A DNA stretch of 43,323 nucleotides from Halanaerobium sp046541575 (GTDB taxonomy: Bacteria > Bacillota > Halanaerobiia > Halanaerobiales > Halanaerobiaceae): positions 1 to 43,323 of the forward strand of contig JBKHDA010000012.1 of NCBI GenBank assembly GCA_046541575.1. Reading direction: 5' to 3'. The translations under genes and the position numbers were made by a program. A model generated the notes under the pieces. That model had not been told where the DNA came from, did not search any database, and saw only the letters and a program-made list of their open reading frames with translations. The first letter of the stretch is position 1, and each line of letters opens with the position of its first letter. Below are positions 6,769 through 14,846 of the stretch, piece by piece.

Positions 6769-8763
6769 CTGAAGTTAAAGACAAAACTTTTTATTGTGGT
6801 GGCAGTTTTAATTTTATTGGTTGCTGGGGGATTAATTTATTATTCTGTTAATCAATCCTCTAATATACTTGTTGAAAAGGAATCAGAGCAATTGCAGGAA
6901 AAACTATCATTTGTAGAGAATGAAATGGATGATCAAATAGAGGTAGCAAGAACAAATGCCTTAAACATTTCAAACAATCCAGAAGTTAAACGTTTATTTG
7001 CTGAAAGAGATCGAGAGAGACTGTATGAATTAATTGCACCTTCTTTTGAAGCAAATAAAGAAATAATACCTAAAATGCATTTTCATACTCAGGATTCCGA
7101 ATCATTTTTGAGGGTTCAAAAGCCAGAAAAATATGGGGATGATTTGTCAGGTTTTAGAGAGATAGTTAATGAAGTTAATCAAAAAGAAAAAATCCTGACC
7201 GGTTTAGAAGAAGGTAGTTCTGGTTATGGTTTTAGAGTCGTTGTTCCGATTAATTATCAGGGAGAGCATCAGGGGAGTATGGAGGTTGCAACAGATTTTA
7301 AGTTAAATTTTTTAGAAAACATTGTTGATTCTATTGGTGGGGAGGCCTATATTTATACTCTTGAAAAGGACAACAGTCCGGCCTGGGAAAACTCAGACAA
7401 CGGTCTCCTGGCTGGAACCAGTTCAGATCAGTGGGATATAGGTTCAGAATACATTAGTAGAATAGAAAATGGAGAAAAAGTACTTGCTTTTTCTAATGAT
7501 GAGACTCATAATATTGCCCTTCTGCCTTATCGAGACTATACTGGAGAAATTAGGGGTTATATAAAATTAGTGCAAAATAGAGAAGCTGTTTTAAGTAAAG
7601 GAAGAGCAATAATCAGAAATTCAGTTATTTTATCATTAATAGGAGCTGCACTGGCTGCTCTTATAATATTTATAATTCTTGGTAAACTGCTTAAACCTAT
7701 TTATGATATGGCAGAAACCACTCAAAATGTAGCTCAAGGTGATCTAAACCAGAGTGTTCAGGTAAACTCAAAAGGTGAGCTTGGCATGTTGGCAGAGTCA
7801 ATAAACTCGATGATCAAACAGCTTAAAAAGATGATATTAGAAATTGATGATAATTCAGAAGCCGTAGTAACAGCTGCTGATGAATTAAATACTGCTGCAG
7901 AAGATACCGGCCGCAGTTCTGAAGAAATTGCCCGCAGTATAACAGATGTAGCTGAGGGTAGTGAAAATATTGCCGGTGATATTTCTGCTTTGAAAGATAT
8001 CGGCTTAAAACTTAATCAGGAAAGAAAAAATCTTAAAGAAAATGCTAGAGAGAGTCTTAAAGTAGCAGCTGAATCTTCTGAGTCAGCCGCTGAAGGAGAT
8101 CAGGCAATTAACAAAGCTATAAATCAGCTAGATGTTATTTCAGAAACAGTAGATTTTGCTACAGAGGCTATAGAAAAACTTGGAGAGCGATCAAAAGAAA
8201 TTGGTGATATGGTAGATAAAATTGAGGGAATTTCTTCTCAAACCAATTTATTGGCTTTAAATGCTGCTATTGAAGCTGCCAGAGCCGGTGAAAAAGGAAG
8301 AGGATTTTCTGTAGTTGCAGAAGAAATCAGAGAACTGGCCGAGGAATCTTCAGAAGTTACAACTCAAATCAGCAGTCTAATTGAGGATATTCAATCAGAG
8401 ACTACTACTACTATTAATTCTATGGATACAAATGTTGAAGAAGTTAATAAACAGATTGATATAATAAATGAGGCTGGGACTGCTTTAGATAATATGGTTG
8501 AGGCATCAGAAAGCACCAATCAAAAGATTAAAGATATGGAAAAAAGTGCGGAAGAACTAGATAAGATAATACACTCCATTAATCAGTCTGTAGATTCTGT
8601 TGGCGAAGCGGTGGAGAATAATTCTGCTAGTGCAGAAGAAGTGTCAGCCCTGGCTGAAGAGCAGAGTGCTACGGTTGAGGAAATTTCAGCTTCAGCAGAT
8701 GAGATGAAGAATATGGCTGAAAATTTAAAGAATTTAATTAAGAGGTTTAAAATAGAGGGGTAA
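6769..8763 (+). CDS. Methyl-accepting chemotaxis protein with Cache sensor (CTG start)
   Basis: Transmembrane chemoreceptor of about 664 residues. The first GTG in the frame (6796) has no ribosome site and would cut into the first helix. The frame is open upstream to a CTG at 6769, eight bases after AGGAGG (6755-6760), giving (M)KLKTKLFIVV, a typical receptor N-terminus. Layout: TM1 about 7-27; periplasmic Cache-type domain about 40-270, with the SFLRVQKPEKYGDDLSGFR block; TM2 about 283-305; HAMP 305-360; cytoplasmic coiled coil with the hairpin tip QTNLLALNAAIEAARAGE near 491-508. The ligand is unknown. It stands alone between two terminators. Confidence 0.92.
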   Translation: MKLKTKLFIVVAVLILLVAGGLIYYSVNQSSNILVEKESEQLQEKLSFVENEMDDQIEVARTNALNISNNPEVKRLFAERDRERLYELIAPSFEANKEIIPKMHFHTQDSESFLRVQKPEKYGDDLSGFREIVNEVNQKEKILTGLEEGSSGYGFRVVVPINYQGEHQGSMEVATDFKLNFLENIVDSIGGEAYIYTLEKDNSPAWENSDNGLLAGTSSDQWDIGSEYISRIENGEKVLAFSNDETHNIALLPYRDYTGEIRGYIKLVQNREAVLSKGRAIIRNSVILSLIGAALAALIIFIILGKLLKPIYDMAETTQNVAQGDLNQSVQVNSKGELGMLAESINSMIKQLKKMILEIDDNSEAVVTAADELNTAAEDTGRSSEEIARSITDVAEGSENIAGDISALKDIGLKLNQERKNLKENARESLKVAAESSESAAEGDQAINKAINQLDVISETVDFATEAIEKLGERSKEIGDMVDKIEGISSQTNLLALNAAIEAARAGEKGRGFSVVAEEIRELAEESSEVTTQISSLIEDIQSETTTTINSMDTNVEEVNKQIDIINEAGTALDNMVEASESTNQKIKDMEKSAEELDKIIHSINQSVDSVGEAVENNSASAEEVSALAEEQSATVEEISASADEMKNMAENLKNLIKRFKIEG

Positions 8764-8810
8764 AGATACTGGTGACTTAATAATATAATAAAAAAAGATT
8801 AAATTATAAA

Positions 8811-8852
8811 AGCTGTTGGTGATAGTTCTAACATATCTCCAGCAGCTGTTTT
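8811..8852 (+). terminator. Terminator after the chemoreceptor gene
   Basis: AGCTGTTGG pairs with CCAGCAGCT (one G-U) around a 23-base loop, followed by GTTTTG; the T tract is short. Confidence 0.6.
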
Positions 8853-8918
8853 GAAATTGATTCAGCAGATTTTAGAAGGCTTAAAAAACTCTATAAAATT
8901 AATTTATTTATTAAAAAA

Positions 8919-9050
8919 ATGTCTGAATTTGTAGAAAAGCTAGATTTTTCTGTGAATTGCTTATATAATTTATATAAGCAGTCTGATTGGTCAGTCACAC
9001 AAATCTTTAACCACATTTATGACCAGGAACGCATAAAATTGAGAAACTAA
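8919..9050 (+). other. Possible 43-aa small reading frame in a 360-base gap
   Basis: An ATG-to-TAA frame starting MSEFVEKLDF and ending DQERIKLRN has coding-like residue content but no ribosome site (the ATG follows a run of A). It may be chance, a gene remnant or a small gene. Besides this frame, the gap 8764-9123 holds a terminator and a 23-base palindrome. Confidence 0.2.
8958..8980. promoter_or_regulatory. 23-base perfect palindrome, possible operator
   Basis: TGCTTATATAA, one T, then TTATATAAGCA: two perfect 11-base arms around a single base, about 145 bases upstream of the hydrolase start. It is too tight to fold well as an RNA hairpin, so a dimeric protein-binding site is the more natural reading. 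Confidence 0.4.
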
Positions 9051-9123
9051 AAACTTTAATTTCTAATAATTTTCATAATGATTTCAGATAGATATTAAAA
9101 AATAATTTTAGGAGGTAGTAAAG

Positions 9124-9939
9124 ATGCATAATAGTGAATTTGTTGAAACCCATGATTCTCAGAAAATGTTTTTACGTCGGGATCTGGTTGATGATCCCAA
9201 AGCTGTAATCGTTATTGTTCACGGCCTGGATGAACATCAGGGAAGATATGACTATGTTGCAGGCAGATTGAACGGGGAAGGTTATTCTGTTTACAGGTTT
9301 GATAATCGCGGTCATGGTAGATCTGACGGACTTCAGGCTTATATTGAAGATTTTAATACTTATCTTGATGATGCCAAAACTGCTGTTGATATAGCAGTTG
9401 AGGAAAATCCAGATCTTCCTGTCTTTATGCTGGGACACAGTATGGGAGGTTTTATTGCTGCAGGATTTGGAGTTAAATATCCTGATATATTAGATGGTCA
9501 AATCATATCAGGGGGCTGGACAAATAAGACTGAGGCCTTCAAGGAAATTGAAGAACTAAGTTTAGAAGAAAATCCAGATAAAAAACTACCTAATGAGCTG
9601 GGAGATTTAATTTCCAGGTCATCCTATGTAGTAGAAGATTATGCAAATGATCCTTATGTCTCAGAATTTACCACCCTCAGACTGATGAAAACCATGTTAG
9701 AAGATGGAATACCATGGCTGGTTGATAATCTGGACCAGTATAAATACCCTGCTCTTATCTTACATGGTGGAGATGATAAGATAGTTGATCCCAGCTGTTC
9801 TGAAAAACTATATGAGAATATTTTATCAGAAGATAAGGAAAAGAAAATCTACCCGGATCTCTATCATGAGATTTTAAATGCTCCCGAAAAAGAAGAAGTG
9901 ATCAATGATATTGTTGAATGGATCGAAAATAGAATCTAA
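9124..9939 (+). CDS. Alpha/beta hydrolase, monoacylglycerol lipase-like
   Basis: A 271-residue cytosolic serine hydrolase. VIVHGLDEHQGRYDYVAGRL (residues 31-50) and FDNRGHGRSDG (59-69) are the monoacylglycerol-lipase/lysophospholipase signatures. The nucleophile elbow GHSMGG places Ser106, with Asp218 in LHGGDDKIVDP and His248 in LYHEILN completing the triad. There is no signal peptide. Likely substrate is a monoacylglycerol or another small ester, by family resemblance. ATG is seven bases after AGGAGG. Transcribed alone, ending at a strong terminator. Confidence 0.9.
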   Translation: MHNSEFVETHDSQKMFLRRDLVDDPKAVIVIVHGLDEHQGRYDYVAGRLNGEGYSVYRFDNRGHGRSDGLQAYIEDFNTYLDDAKTAVDIAVEENPDLPVFMLGHSMGGFIAAGFGVKYPDILDGQIISGGWTNKTEAFKEIEELSLEENPDKKLPNELGDLISRSSYVVEDYANDPYVSEFTTLRLMKTMLEDGIPWLVDNLDQYKYPALILHGGDDKIVDPSCSEKLYENILSEDKEKKIYPDLYHEILNAPEKEEVINDIVEWIENRI

Positions 9940-9961
9940 AAAAATCTTAGTTTCAATAATC

Positions 9962-9996
9962 AGCTCTCCTCTTTTTTTGAGGAGGGCTTTTTTTTT
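9962..9996 (+). terminator. Terminator after the hydrolase gene
   Basis: GCTCTCCTC pairs with GAGGAGGGC over a loop of T, followed by nine T residues. Confidence 0.92.
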
Positions 9997-10014
9997 GCAG
10001 TATATTAATAACTC

Positions 10015-10043
10015 TTGACAACCGGAGGCAAACACTTTAAAAT
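10015..10043 (+). promoter_or_regulatory. sdaAB: Sigma-A promoter of the serine dehydratase operon
   Basis: TTGACA (10015-10020), a 17-base spacer and TAAAAT (10038-10043). The start would fall near 10050, right at the left arm of an inverted repeat in the leader. Confidence 0.7.
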
Positions 10044-10049
10044 ATTTTG

Positions 10050-10092
10050 TAAGATTTACACAAAAATTTTAATTATGGTCTTTAAAATCTTA
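10050..10092 (+). promoter_or_regulatory. Inverted repeat in the sdaAB leader
   Basis: TAAGATTT (10050-10057) and AAATCTTA (10085-10092) are perfect complements enclosing almost the whole leader, and the right arm ends just before the ribosome site AGGTGGTG. It could be an mRNA hairpin at the 5' end or an operator at the transcription start. Confidence 0.4.
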
Positions 10093-10108
10093 TTTAGGTG
10101 GTGCAGTT

Positions 10109-10780
10109 ATGGATAAGCTGAGTGCTTTTGATATGATAGGGCCGGTAATGATCGGACCTTCAAGCTCACATACAGCCGGAGCAGTTAGGATTGGAAATCT
10201 TGCCAAAGAAATTGTAAATAATGAATATCAGGAGATAAAAATATATTTTCATGGTTCTTTTAAAGAAACTTATAAAGGTCATGGTACTGACAGGGCTATT
10301 ATCGGTGGGCTTTTAGGCTATAAAACTGATGATCAGGCAATTAAAGATTCGCTGAAAACAGCAGCAGAGATGGGAATTAAATTTGAATTTTTCCCAATTA
10401 AATTAGAAAATGTACATCCCAATACTGTAAAACTTGAAATAACAGATGTAGATGGAGTTAGGACAACAATTACTGCCTCATCAGTTGGTGGCGGCAAAAT
10501 AGTTGTGACCAGATTAAATAATACAGAAGTGAATTTAAAAGGGGAGTATTATACTTTAATTACCTTTCATCAGGATCAGCCGGGTTTAATTGCCAAAATT
10601 TCGGAAATATTAAATATCTATAATTTAAATATAGCCGAAATGCAGGTTTTAAGAGAGAGAAAAGGTCATCAGGCGACAGCAATTATCAACCTGGATCATG
10701 AAATTGAAGATCAAATTCTGTCGCTGATTAGAGAAATACCCGGAATTAAAACTTCAAAATTAATTAAGCCGTTGATTTAA
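10109..10780 (+). CDS. sdaAB: L-serine dehydratase, iron-sulfur-dependent, beta subunit
   Basis: Beta chain of the oxygen-labile two-subunit L-serine deaminase that turns serine into pyruvate and ammonia. The opening SAFDMIGPVMIGPSSSHTAGAVRIG (residues 5-29; motif IGPSSSHTAG) is diagnostic. The C-terminal third (about 148-223, from YTLITFHQDQPGLIAKI) is an ACT domain, the usual serine-sensing regulatory module. Length of 223 is normal for the split clostridial type. The alpha gene follows after 15 bases. Expression is probably driven by the promoter at 10015, with an inverted repeat in the leader. Confidence 0.96.
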   Translation: MDKLSAFDMIGPVMIGPSSSHTAGAVRIGNLAKEIVNNEYQEIKIYFHGSFKETYKGHGTDRAIIGGLLGYKTDDQAIKDSLKTAAEMGIKFEFFPIKLENVHPNTVKLEITDVDGVRTTITASSVGGGKIVVTRLNNTEVNLKGEYYTLITFHQDQPGLIAKISEILNIYNLNIAEMQVLRERKGHQATAIINLDHEIEDQILSLIREIPGIKTSKLIKPLI

Positions 10781-10795
10781 AGAGGAGGCAGTTTT

Positions 10796-11680
10796 ATGGA
10801 TAATTTTGATACAATAAAGGAATTAATTGAAATTGCAGAAAAAAAAGAAATCACTCTGGCCCAGGTAGTTATAGAGCGCGAAATTGAGATTACAGAACTC
10901 ACAGAAAAAGAAGTGAGACAGAAGATGAAAGAGACTTTAGAAGTTATGCGCGATTCAGTTGAACCTGCTTTAAAGCAGGATATAAAATCAATGAGCGGTT
11001 TAACCGGAGGAGATGCAAAACTAGTAGACCAGGCAAGAAAAGAGGGGAAGAGTCTGGTTGGTGATTTATTTTCCCGCATTATAGCAAATACTCTGGCTGT
11101 TTCGGAATTGAATGCAGCCATGGGTAAAATTGTGGCCTGTCCCACTGCAGGTTCCTGTGGAATCCTACCCGGTTCTCTTCTGACTCTGGCTGATGAAAAT
11201 CAATTTGAAGAAGATAAAATTATAGATGCTTTATTTGTCGCTTCTGGTTTTGGAATGGTGATTGCCAAACAGGCATCTGTCTCAGGGGCAGCTGGCGGCT
11301 GTCAGGCAGAATGTGGATCTGCTTCGGCAATGACTGCAGCGGCAATTACCTATTTGATGGGCGGCAGCAATCAGGCAGTAGCTTCTGCAGCAGCAGTGGC
11401 TTTAAAGAATCTGCTGGGATTGGTCTGTGATCCGGTAGCAGGTCTGGTTGAAGTACCCTGTATTAAAAGAAATGCAGTCGGCAGCAGTAATGCTGTTACA
11501 GCAGCAGAAATGGCGCTGGCCGGAGTTGAAAGTGTAATTCCAGTTGATGAGGTAATTACTGCCATGAAGGAAGTCGGAGATGCTCTTCCGGAAAGCCTTA
11601 AAGAAACTTCCTGTGGGGGGCTGGCTGTCACTCCAACAGCCTGCAGAATCCAAAAAGAACTGCAGACAGAGCTGCTTTAA
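10796..11680 (+). CDS. sdaAA: L-serine dehydratase, iron-sulfur-dependent, alpha subunit
   Basis: Catalytic chain, 294 residues, carrying the [4Fe-4S] cluster that binds serine. Cysteines sit in the family blocks ACPTAGSCGILPG (Cys115, Cys121), LVCDPVAGLVEVPC (Cys211, Cys222) and TSCGGLAVTPTACRIQ (Cys273, Cys283). The glycine-rich SVSGAAGGCQAECGSASAM (161-179) is also typical. Dependence on such a cluster suits an anaerobe. GAGGAGG precedes the ATG, and it is the second gene of the operon. A terminator follows after about 90 bases with no visible gene. Confidence 0.96.
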   Translation: MDNFDTIKELIEIAEKKEITLAQVVIEREIEITELTEKEVRQKMKETLEVMRDSVEPALKQDIKSMSGLTGGDAKLVDQARKEGKSLVGDLFSRIIANTLAVSELNAAMGKIVACPTAGSCGILPGSLLTLADENQFEEDKIIDALFVASGFGMVIAKQASVSGAAGGCQAECGSASAMTAAAITYLMGGSNQAVASAAAVALKNLLGLVCDPVAGLVEVPCIKRNAVGSSNAVTAAEMALAGVESVIPVDEVITAMKEVGDALPESLKETSCGGLAVTPTACRIQKELQTELL

Positions 11681-11770
11681 ACTGAAAGCTGTAAGTAAAA
11701 GTGATTTTAGAAAAGCTCGGAGTAGAAATTATTCCTGCATTAAAATATTTAAAGAAACTTTCTATTTATC

Positions 11771-11798
11771 AGCCCTTCTCTTTTTGAGGAGGGCTTTT
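11771..11798 (+). terminator. Terminator of the serine dehydratase operon
   Basis: AGCCCTTCTC pairs with GAGGAGGGCT around TTTTT and runs into TTTT. Its T run overlaps a possible -35 box for the next gene. Confidence 0.88.
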
Positions 11799-11823
11799 CA
11801 ATTAAATTTAAAAATGTTATGAT
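11795..11823 (+). promoter_or_regulatory. Possible promoter of dCMP deaminase copy 1
   Basis: TTTTCA (11795-11800), a 17-base spacer and TATGAT (11818-11823). The block AATGTTATGATTA, containing this -10, is repeated exactly before the broken second copy at 27690, which supports it being functional. Confidence 0.5.
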
Positions 11824-11858
11824 TAGGACAATATCTTATAAGATTGGGAGTGATTTAA

Positions 11859-12302
11859 TTGAACAGACCAGACTGGAATGAATATTTTATGGAAATGGCA
11901 GAACTGGCTGCCACCCGTGCAAGCTGCATCAGGCGAAAGGTTGGTGCCGTTTTAGTTAAAAACAAAAAAGTCCTGGCCACAGGCTATAATGGGGCACCAA
12001 AAGATATTCCTCACTGTGAAGTTACAGGCTGTCTGCGGGAAAAACTCGAGATCCCAAGCGGCCAGCGACACGAAATCTGCAGGGGAGTTCATGCTGAACA
12101 AAATTTAGTTGCCCAGGCAGCATTTCACGGGGTAAAAGCTGAAGGAGCGACTGTTTACTGTACCCATCAACCCTGTATTATCTGTACAAAAATATTAATT
12201 AATGCCGGTGTTGAAAAAATCTACTTTAAAAATCCTTATTCTGATCCCTTTGCCGAAAAATTATTAGAAGAATCAGAGGTTGAGTTTTTAAAATATGAAT
12301 AA
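11859..12302 (+). CDS. dCMP deaminase family protein (intact copy)
   Basis: A 147-residue zinc-dependent deaminase of the ComEB/deoxycytidylate deaminase type, expected to convert dCMP to dUMP for thymidylate supply. Zinc and catalytic residues are in HAEQNLVAQAA (His and Glu) and QPCIICTKIL (the PCxxC pair). The core VGAVLVKNKKVLATGYNGAP lies at residues 28-47. The start is TTG, eight bases after GGGAG. A damaged paralogue sits at 27731-28070, and the last part of both genes is identical over 185 bases. Single-gene transcript. Confidence 0.93.
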   Translation: MNRPDWNEYFMEMAELAATRASCIRRKVGAVLVKNKKVLATGYNGAPKDIPHCEVTGCLREKLEIPSGQRHEICRGVHAEQNLVAQAAFHGVKAEGATVYCTHQPCIICTKILINAGVEKIYFKNPYSDPFAEKLLEESEVEFLKYE

Positions 12303-12404
12303 TATAGATTGGCAGAGTTAATACCTTTCTAACTGATCTGGCAGCCGGAATTGCTTCTGCAGCTGCCAGCCGCTATGCCCATGGAGCTGGAAGTGAATAG
12401 CTTT
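12303..12404 (+). repeat. Conserved 3' tail of dCMP deaminase copy 1
   Basis: About 100 bases after the stop codon are repeated after the broken copy (28073-28165). One frame encodes IGRVNTFLTDLAAGIASAAA and then SRYAHGAGSE; in the other copy most differences in this frame are silent or conservative. No start codon or ribosome site is evident. It may be the 3' end of a lost gene that travelled with the deaminase, or an RNA element: GGCAGC and GCTGCC can pair. The rest of the gap to 12638 shows only a terminator. Confidence 0.5.
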
Positions 12405-12432
12405 CTTAAAATTTAATTTTACATTGAAAAAG

Positions 12433-12467
12433 AGCCTACCTTTTATTATAGAGGAGGCTTATTTTTA
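12433..12467 (+). terminator. Terminator downstream of dCMP deaminase copy 1
   Basis: AGCCTACCT pairs with AGGAGGCT with one internal mismatch, followed by TATTTTTAT. Confidence 0.65.
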
Positions 12468-12638
12468 TATTTACCTTTTTAAATCCAAGATAAAGCGGAA
12501 GTATAAGCTTATAAATGCAGGAATTGGAACTTTATTGTCTAATATAAGTAGTATAATTGTAATTAAGCAGGCTGAAGTATATTAGCTAAATATTACTATG
12601 TGCTTTATTTAATTTTTTTAAAAAAGGGAGTGAGTAAA

Positions 12639-14585
12639 TTGGCATCATTAAATCATTTAAAAAATGAGACAAGTCCTTACTTAAAACAGCATGCCGATAA
12701 TCCAGTTGATTGGTATCCCTGGGGTAAAGAAGCCTTTGAGGAAGCAGAGAGACGTGGAGTTCCTGTATTTTTATCTATTGGTTATTCAACCTGCCACTGG
12801 TGTCATGTGATGGAAAAAGAATCATTTACTGATCAAAAAACAGCAGAGATGATAAATAAATATTTTGTAGCAGTAAAAGTTGATCGGGAAGAAAGACCGG
12901 ATATAGATCAGGTTTATATGGATGTCTGTAAAGCTATGACAGGCAGTGGGGGCTGGCCTCTGAGTATTTTTATGACAGCTGATAAAAAGCCTTTTTATGC
13001 TGCAACATATATTCCAAAAGATGATAAATATGGCCGCAGGGGGCTTTTGAGTTTATTACCACAGATTTATGATCTCTGGGTCAATGACAGAAATAAGTTA
13101 TTAAACCATTCAGAAAATGTGATCAATCATCTCAAGAAAGAGCAGAAAAGTAGTGGAGCAGAGGTGAAACTTAAGCCAGATGTAATCACAAAAACATTAA
13201 ATATTTTAAGTGAAATTTATGATGAAAAATATGCAGGTTTTGGTAATGAACCCAAATTTCCAATGCCTCATTATTTGATTTTTCTATTAGAGCAGTGGCG
13301 GGAAAGTTCTGTCAGCGAATATTTAACAATGGCCGAAGAAAGCCTGGCTTCAATGCGGGCAGGTGGGATATTTGATCAGCTTGGAGGAGGTTTTCACCGT
13401 TATTCAACAGACCGCGAATGGAATCTACCTCATTTTGAAAAAATGCTCTATGATCAGGCCCTATTAATTTACAGCTATGCTCAGGCTTATCAGATAACTC
13501 AAAAGGATCTCTATTTAGATACGATAAATAAAACAGCAGCCTATTTAAAACGGGAGATGAGAGATCAAAATGGCTCTTTTTATGCTGCCGAAGATGCTGA
13601 CAGTGAAGGGGTTGAAGGCGAATTTTATTTCTGGAATAAAAAAGAAATAGAAGATATTCTGACTGAAAAAGAATATAAAGAATTTTTTAAAGTTTTTAAT
13701 GAACAGCAGCAGCAGGAAATCACCTTAAGCCTCAAGCAGGCAGAATACTTTAATGCAGTACCAGAGATCAGGGAAAAACTGTTTAAAGAAAGAGAAAAAA
13801 GAGTTAGACCTGATCAGGATAAAAAAATATTAACTGACTGGAATGGCTTAGCAATTGCTGCCCTGGCAAGAGCCGGTTTTGTGACTGCTGATCAGGAATA
13901 TATTGCTTTAGCTGAAAAAAATGCAGACTTTATTTATGAAAATATGCGGGATAAGAACGGTAATTTAGTTCACAGCTATTATCAGGGAAAGGCTTCAGCA
14001 GTTGATAATCTCAATGATTATGCTTATTTATTATGGGCTTTTGTTGAATTACATCAGGCGACACTGAAAAATGAATATTTAATCAAAGCAGAAAAAATAT
14101 TAAAAACAATGATTGATAAATTCTGGGATAAGAAAACAGGAGGATTTTATTTTACAGCAGCTGAAAACAATGAGCTTTTTTTAAGACAGAAAAAAACTGA
14201 GGATAGTGCAATTCCATCTGCCAATTCAATAGCCTGCTACAATATGCTAAAGCTTTCCCATTTATTAAATAATGCTGAATTGAGAGAAAAGGTTAATCAG
14301 ATGCTGAAAACTTTTTCTGCCAGAATAAATTCTTCTCCTGCCAGTCATATTTTTATGGTACTCACTTATCAATATTTGGAAAATCCTTTTAAAGAAATAA
14401 ATATATTCGGCAATTTAAATGATCAAAAAGTTATAGAACTGCTTACTTATCTGCAGAATAACTATAATCCGCAGGTACTGCTGAATTTTGATTCTGCAGC
14501 AGGAAAAAGCAAATTTTCTCTCTGCAAAAATTTTGTCTGTGGGGAGAGGACCGGAGATTTAAATAAGATAATTGGTGAATTATAA
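12639..14585 (+). CDS. Thioredoxin-domain protein of the YyaL / DUF255 family
   Basis: Cytosolic protein of about 648 residues. The N-terminal part is a thioredoxin-like domain (about 1-165) opening with NETSPYLKQHADNPVDWYPW and carrying GYSTCHWCHVM (Cys52 and Cys55 in a CxxC). The remainder is an alpha/alpha-barrel-like domain with GGIFDQLGGGFHRYSTD and HFEKMLYDQALL, both family hallmarks. The frame could start at GTG 12600, but TTG at 12639 has GGGAG eight bases upstream and gives the usual family N-terminus. Function is unproven in bacteria; a redox or carbohydrate-related role is often suggested. Single gene. Confidence 0.92.
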   Translation: MASLNHLKNETSPYLKQHADNPVDWYPWGKEAFEEAERRGVPVFLSIGYSTCHWCHVMEKESFTDQKTAEMINKYFVAVKVDREERPDIDQVYMDVCKAMTGSGGWPLSIFMTADKKPFYAATYIPKDDKYGRRGLLSLLPQIYDLWVNDRNKLLNHSENVINHLKKEQKSSGAEVKLKPDVITKTLNILSEIYDEKYAGFGNEPKFPMPHYLIFLLEQWRESSVSEYLTMAEESLASMRAGGIFDQLGGGFHRYSTDREWNLPHFEKMLYDQALLIYSYAQAYQITQKDLYLDTINKTAAYLKREMRDQNGSFYAAEDADSEGVEGEFYFWNKKEIEDILTEKEYKEFFKVFNEQQQQEITLSLKQAEYFNAVPEIREKLFKEREKRVRPDQDKKILTDWNGLAIAALARAGFVTADQEYIALAEKNADFIYENMRDKNGNLVHSYYQGKASAVDNLNDYAYLLWAFVELHQATLKNEYLIKAEKILKTMIDKFWDKKTGGFYFTAAENNELFLRQKKTEDSAIPSANSIACYNMLKLSHLLNNAELREKVNQMLKTFSARINSSPASHIFMVLTYQYLENPFKEINIFGNLNDQKVIELLTYLQNNYNPQVLLNFDSAAGKSKFSLCKNFVCGERTGDLNKIIGEL

Positions 14586-14602
14586 GTATCACAACTATTT
14601 AA

Positions 14603-14634
14603 GACTCTTCTCATTTGGGAAGGGTCTTTTTTTT
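14603..14634 (+). terminator. Terminator after the YyaL-type gene
   Basis: GACTCTTCTC pairs with GGGAAGGGTC (G-U pairs included) over ATTT, then eight T residues. Confidence 0.9.
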
Positions 14635-14652
14635 AGCTACCGGTATTTTTAG

Positions 14653-14697
14653 TAATAACATTTTATACCACAGCTAAAATAGTATAAAATGTTATTA
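14653..14697. promoter_or_regulatory. 16-bp perfect dyad: candidate upstream activating sequence
   Basis: TAATAACATTTTATAC (14653-14668) and GTATAAAATGTTATTA (14682-14697) are exact reverse complements separated by 13 bases. The centre lies about 155 bases upstream of the start expected from the -24/-12 promoter. LevR-type activators bind an upstream palindrome at such a distance, so this is the natural enhancer candidate for the regulator encoded next. It lacks the G/C stem and T run of a terminator. Confidence 0.65.
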
Positions 14698-14803
14698 GGA
14701 GAAAAGTTGATTATAATTATTTTGGTTTTTATTACTGCTTTAAAGCTTGTTTTAAGGGCATTCATTAAATTTTTTAAAATAAAGTTTTGTAAATTAGATA
14801 GTT

Positions 14804-14820
14804 TTGGAATGATACTTGCA
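14804..14820 (+). promoter_or_regulatory. Sigma-54 (-24/-12) promoter of the PTS operon
   Basis: TTGGAATGATACTTGCA has GG at 14806-14807 and GC at 14818-14819 with exactly ten bases between, and a perfect TTGCA -12 element; the -24 box departs from consensus at two positions. The next gene encodes a sigma-54 activator, so the operon is probably autoregulated. Confidence 0.75.
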
Positions 14821-14846
14821 ATAAATATAAGTGAGGAGGAAAAAGA

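Noticed and set aside
11580..11822. 80-codon frame overlapping the end of sdaAA
   Set aside because: Runs out of frame through sdaAA and then through the terminator; no ribosome site or protein-like content.
12600..12638. GTG start for the YyaL-type protein
   Set aside because: No ribosome site; TTG at 12639 has one and gives the family's usual N-terminus.
14653..14697. Terminator reading of the 16-bp dyad
   Set aside because: Stem is almost entirely A/T, no T run follows, and a true terminator already lies at 14603-14634.
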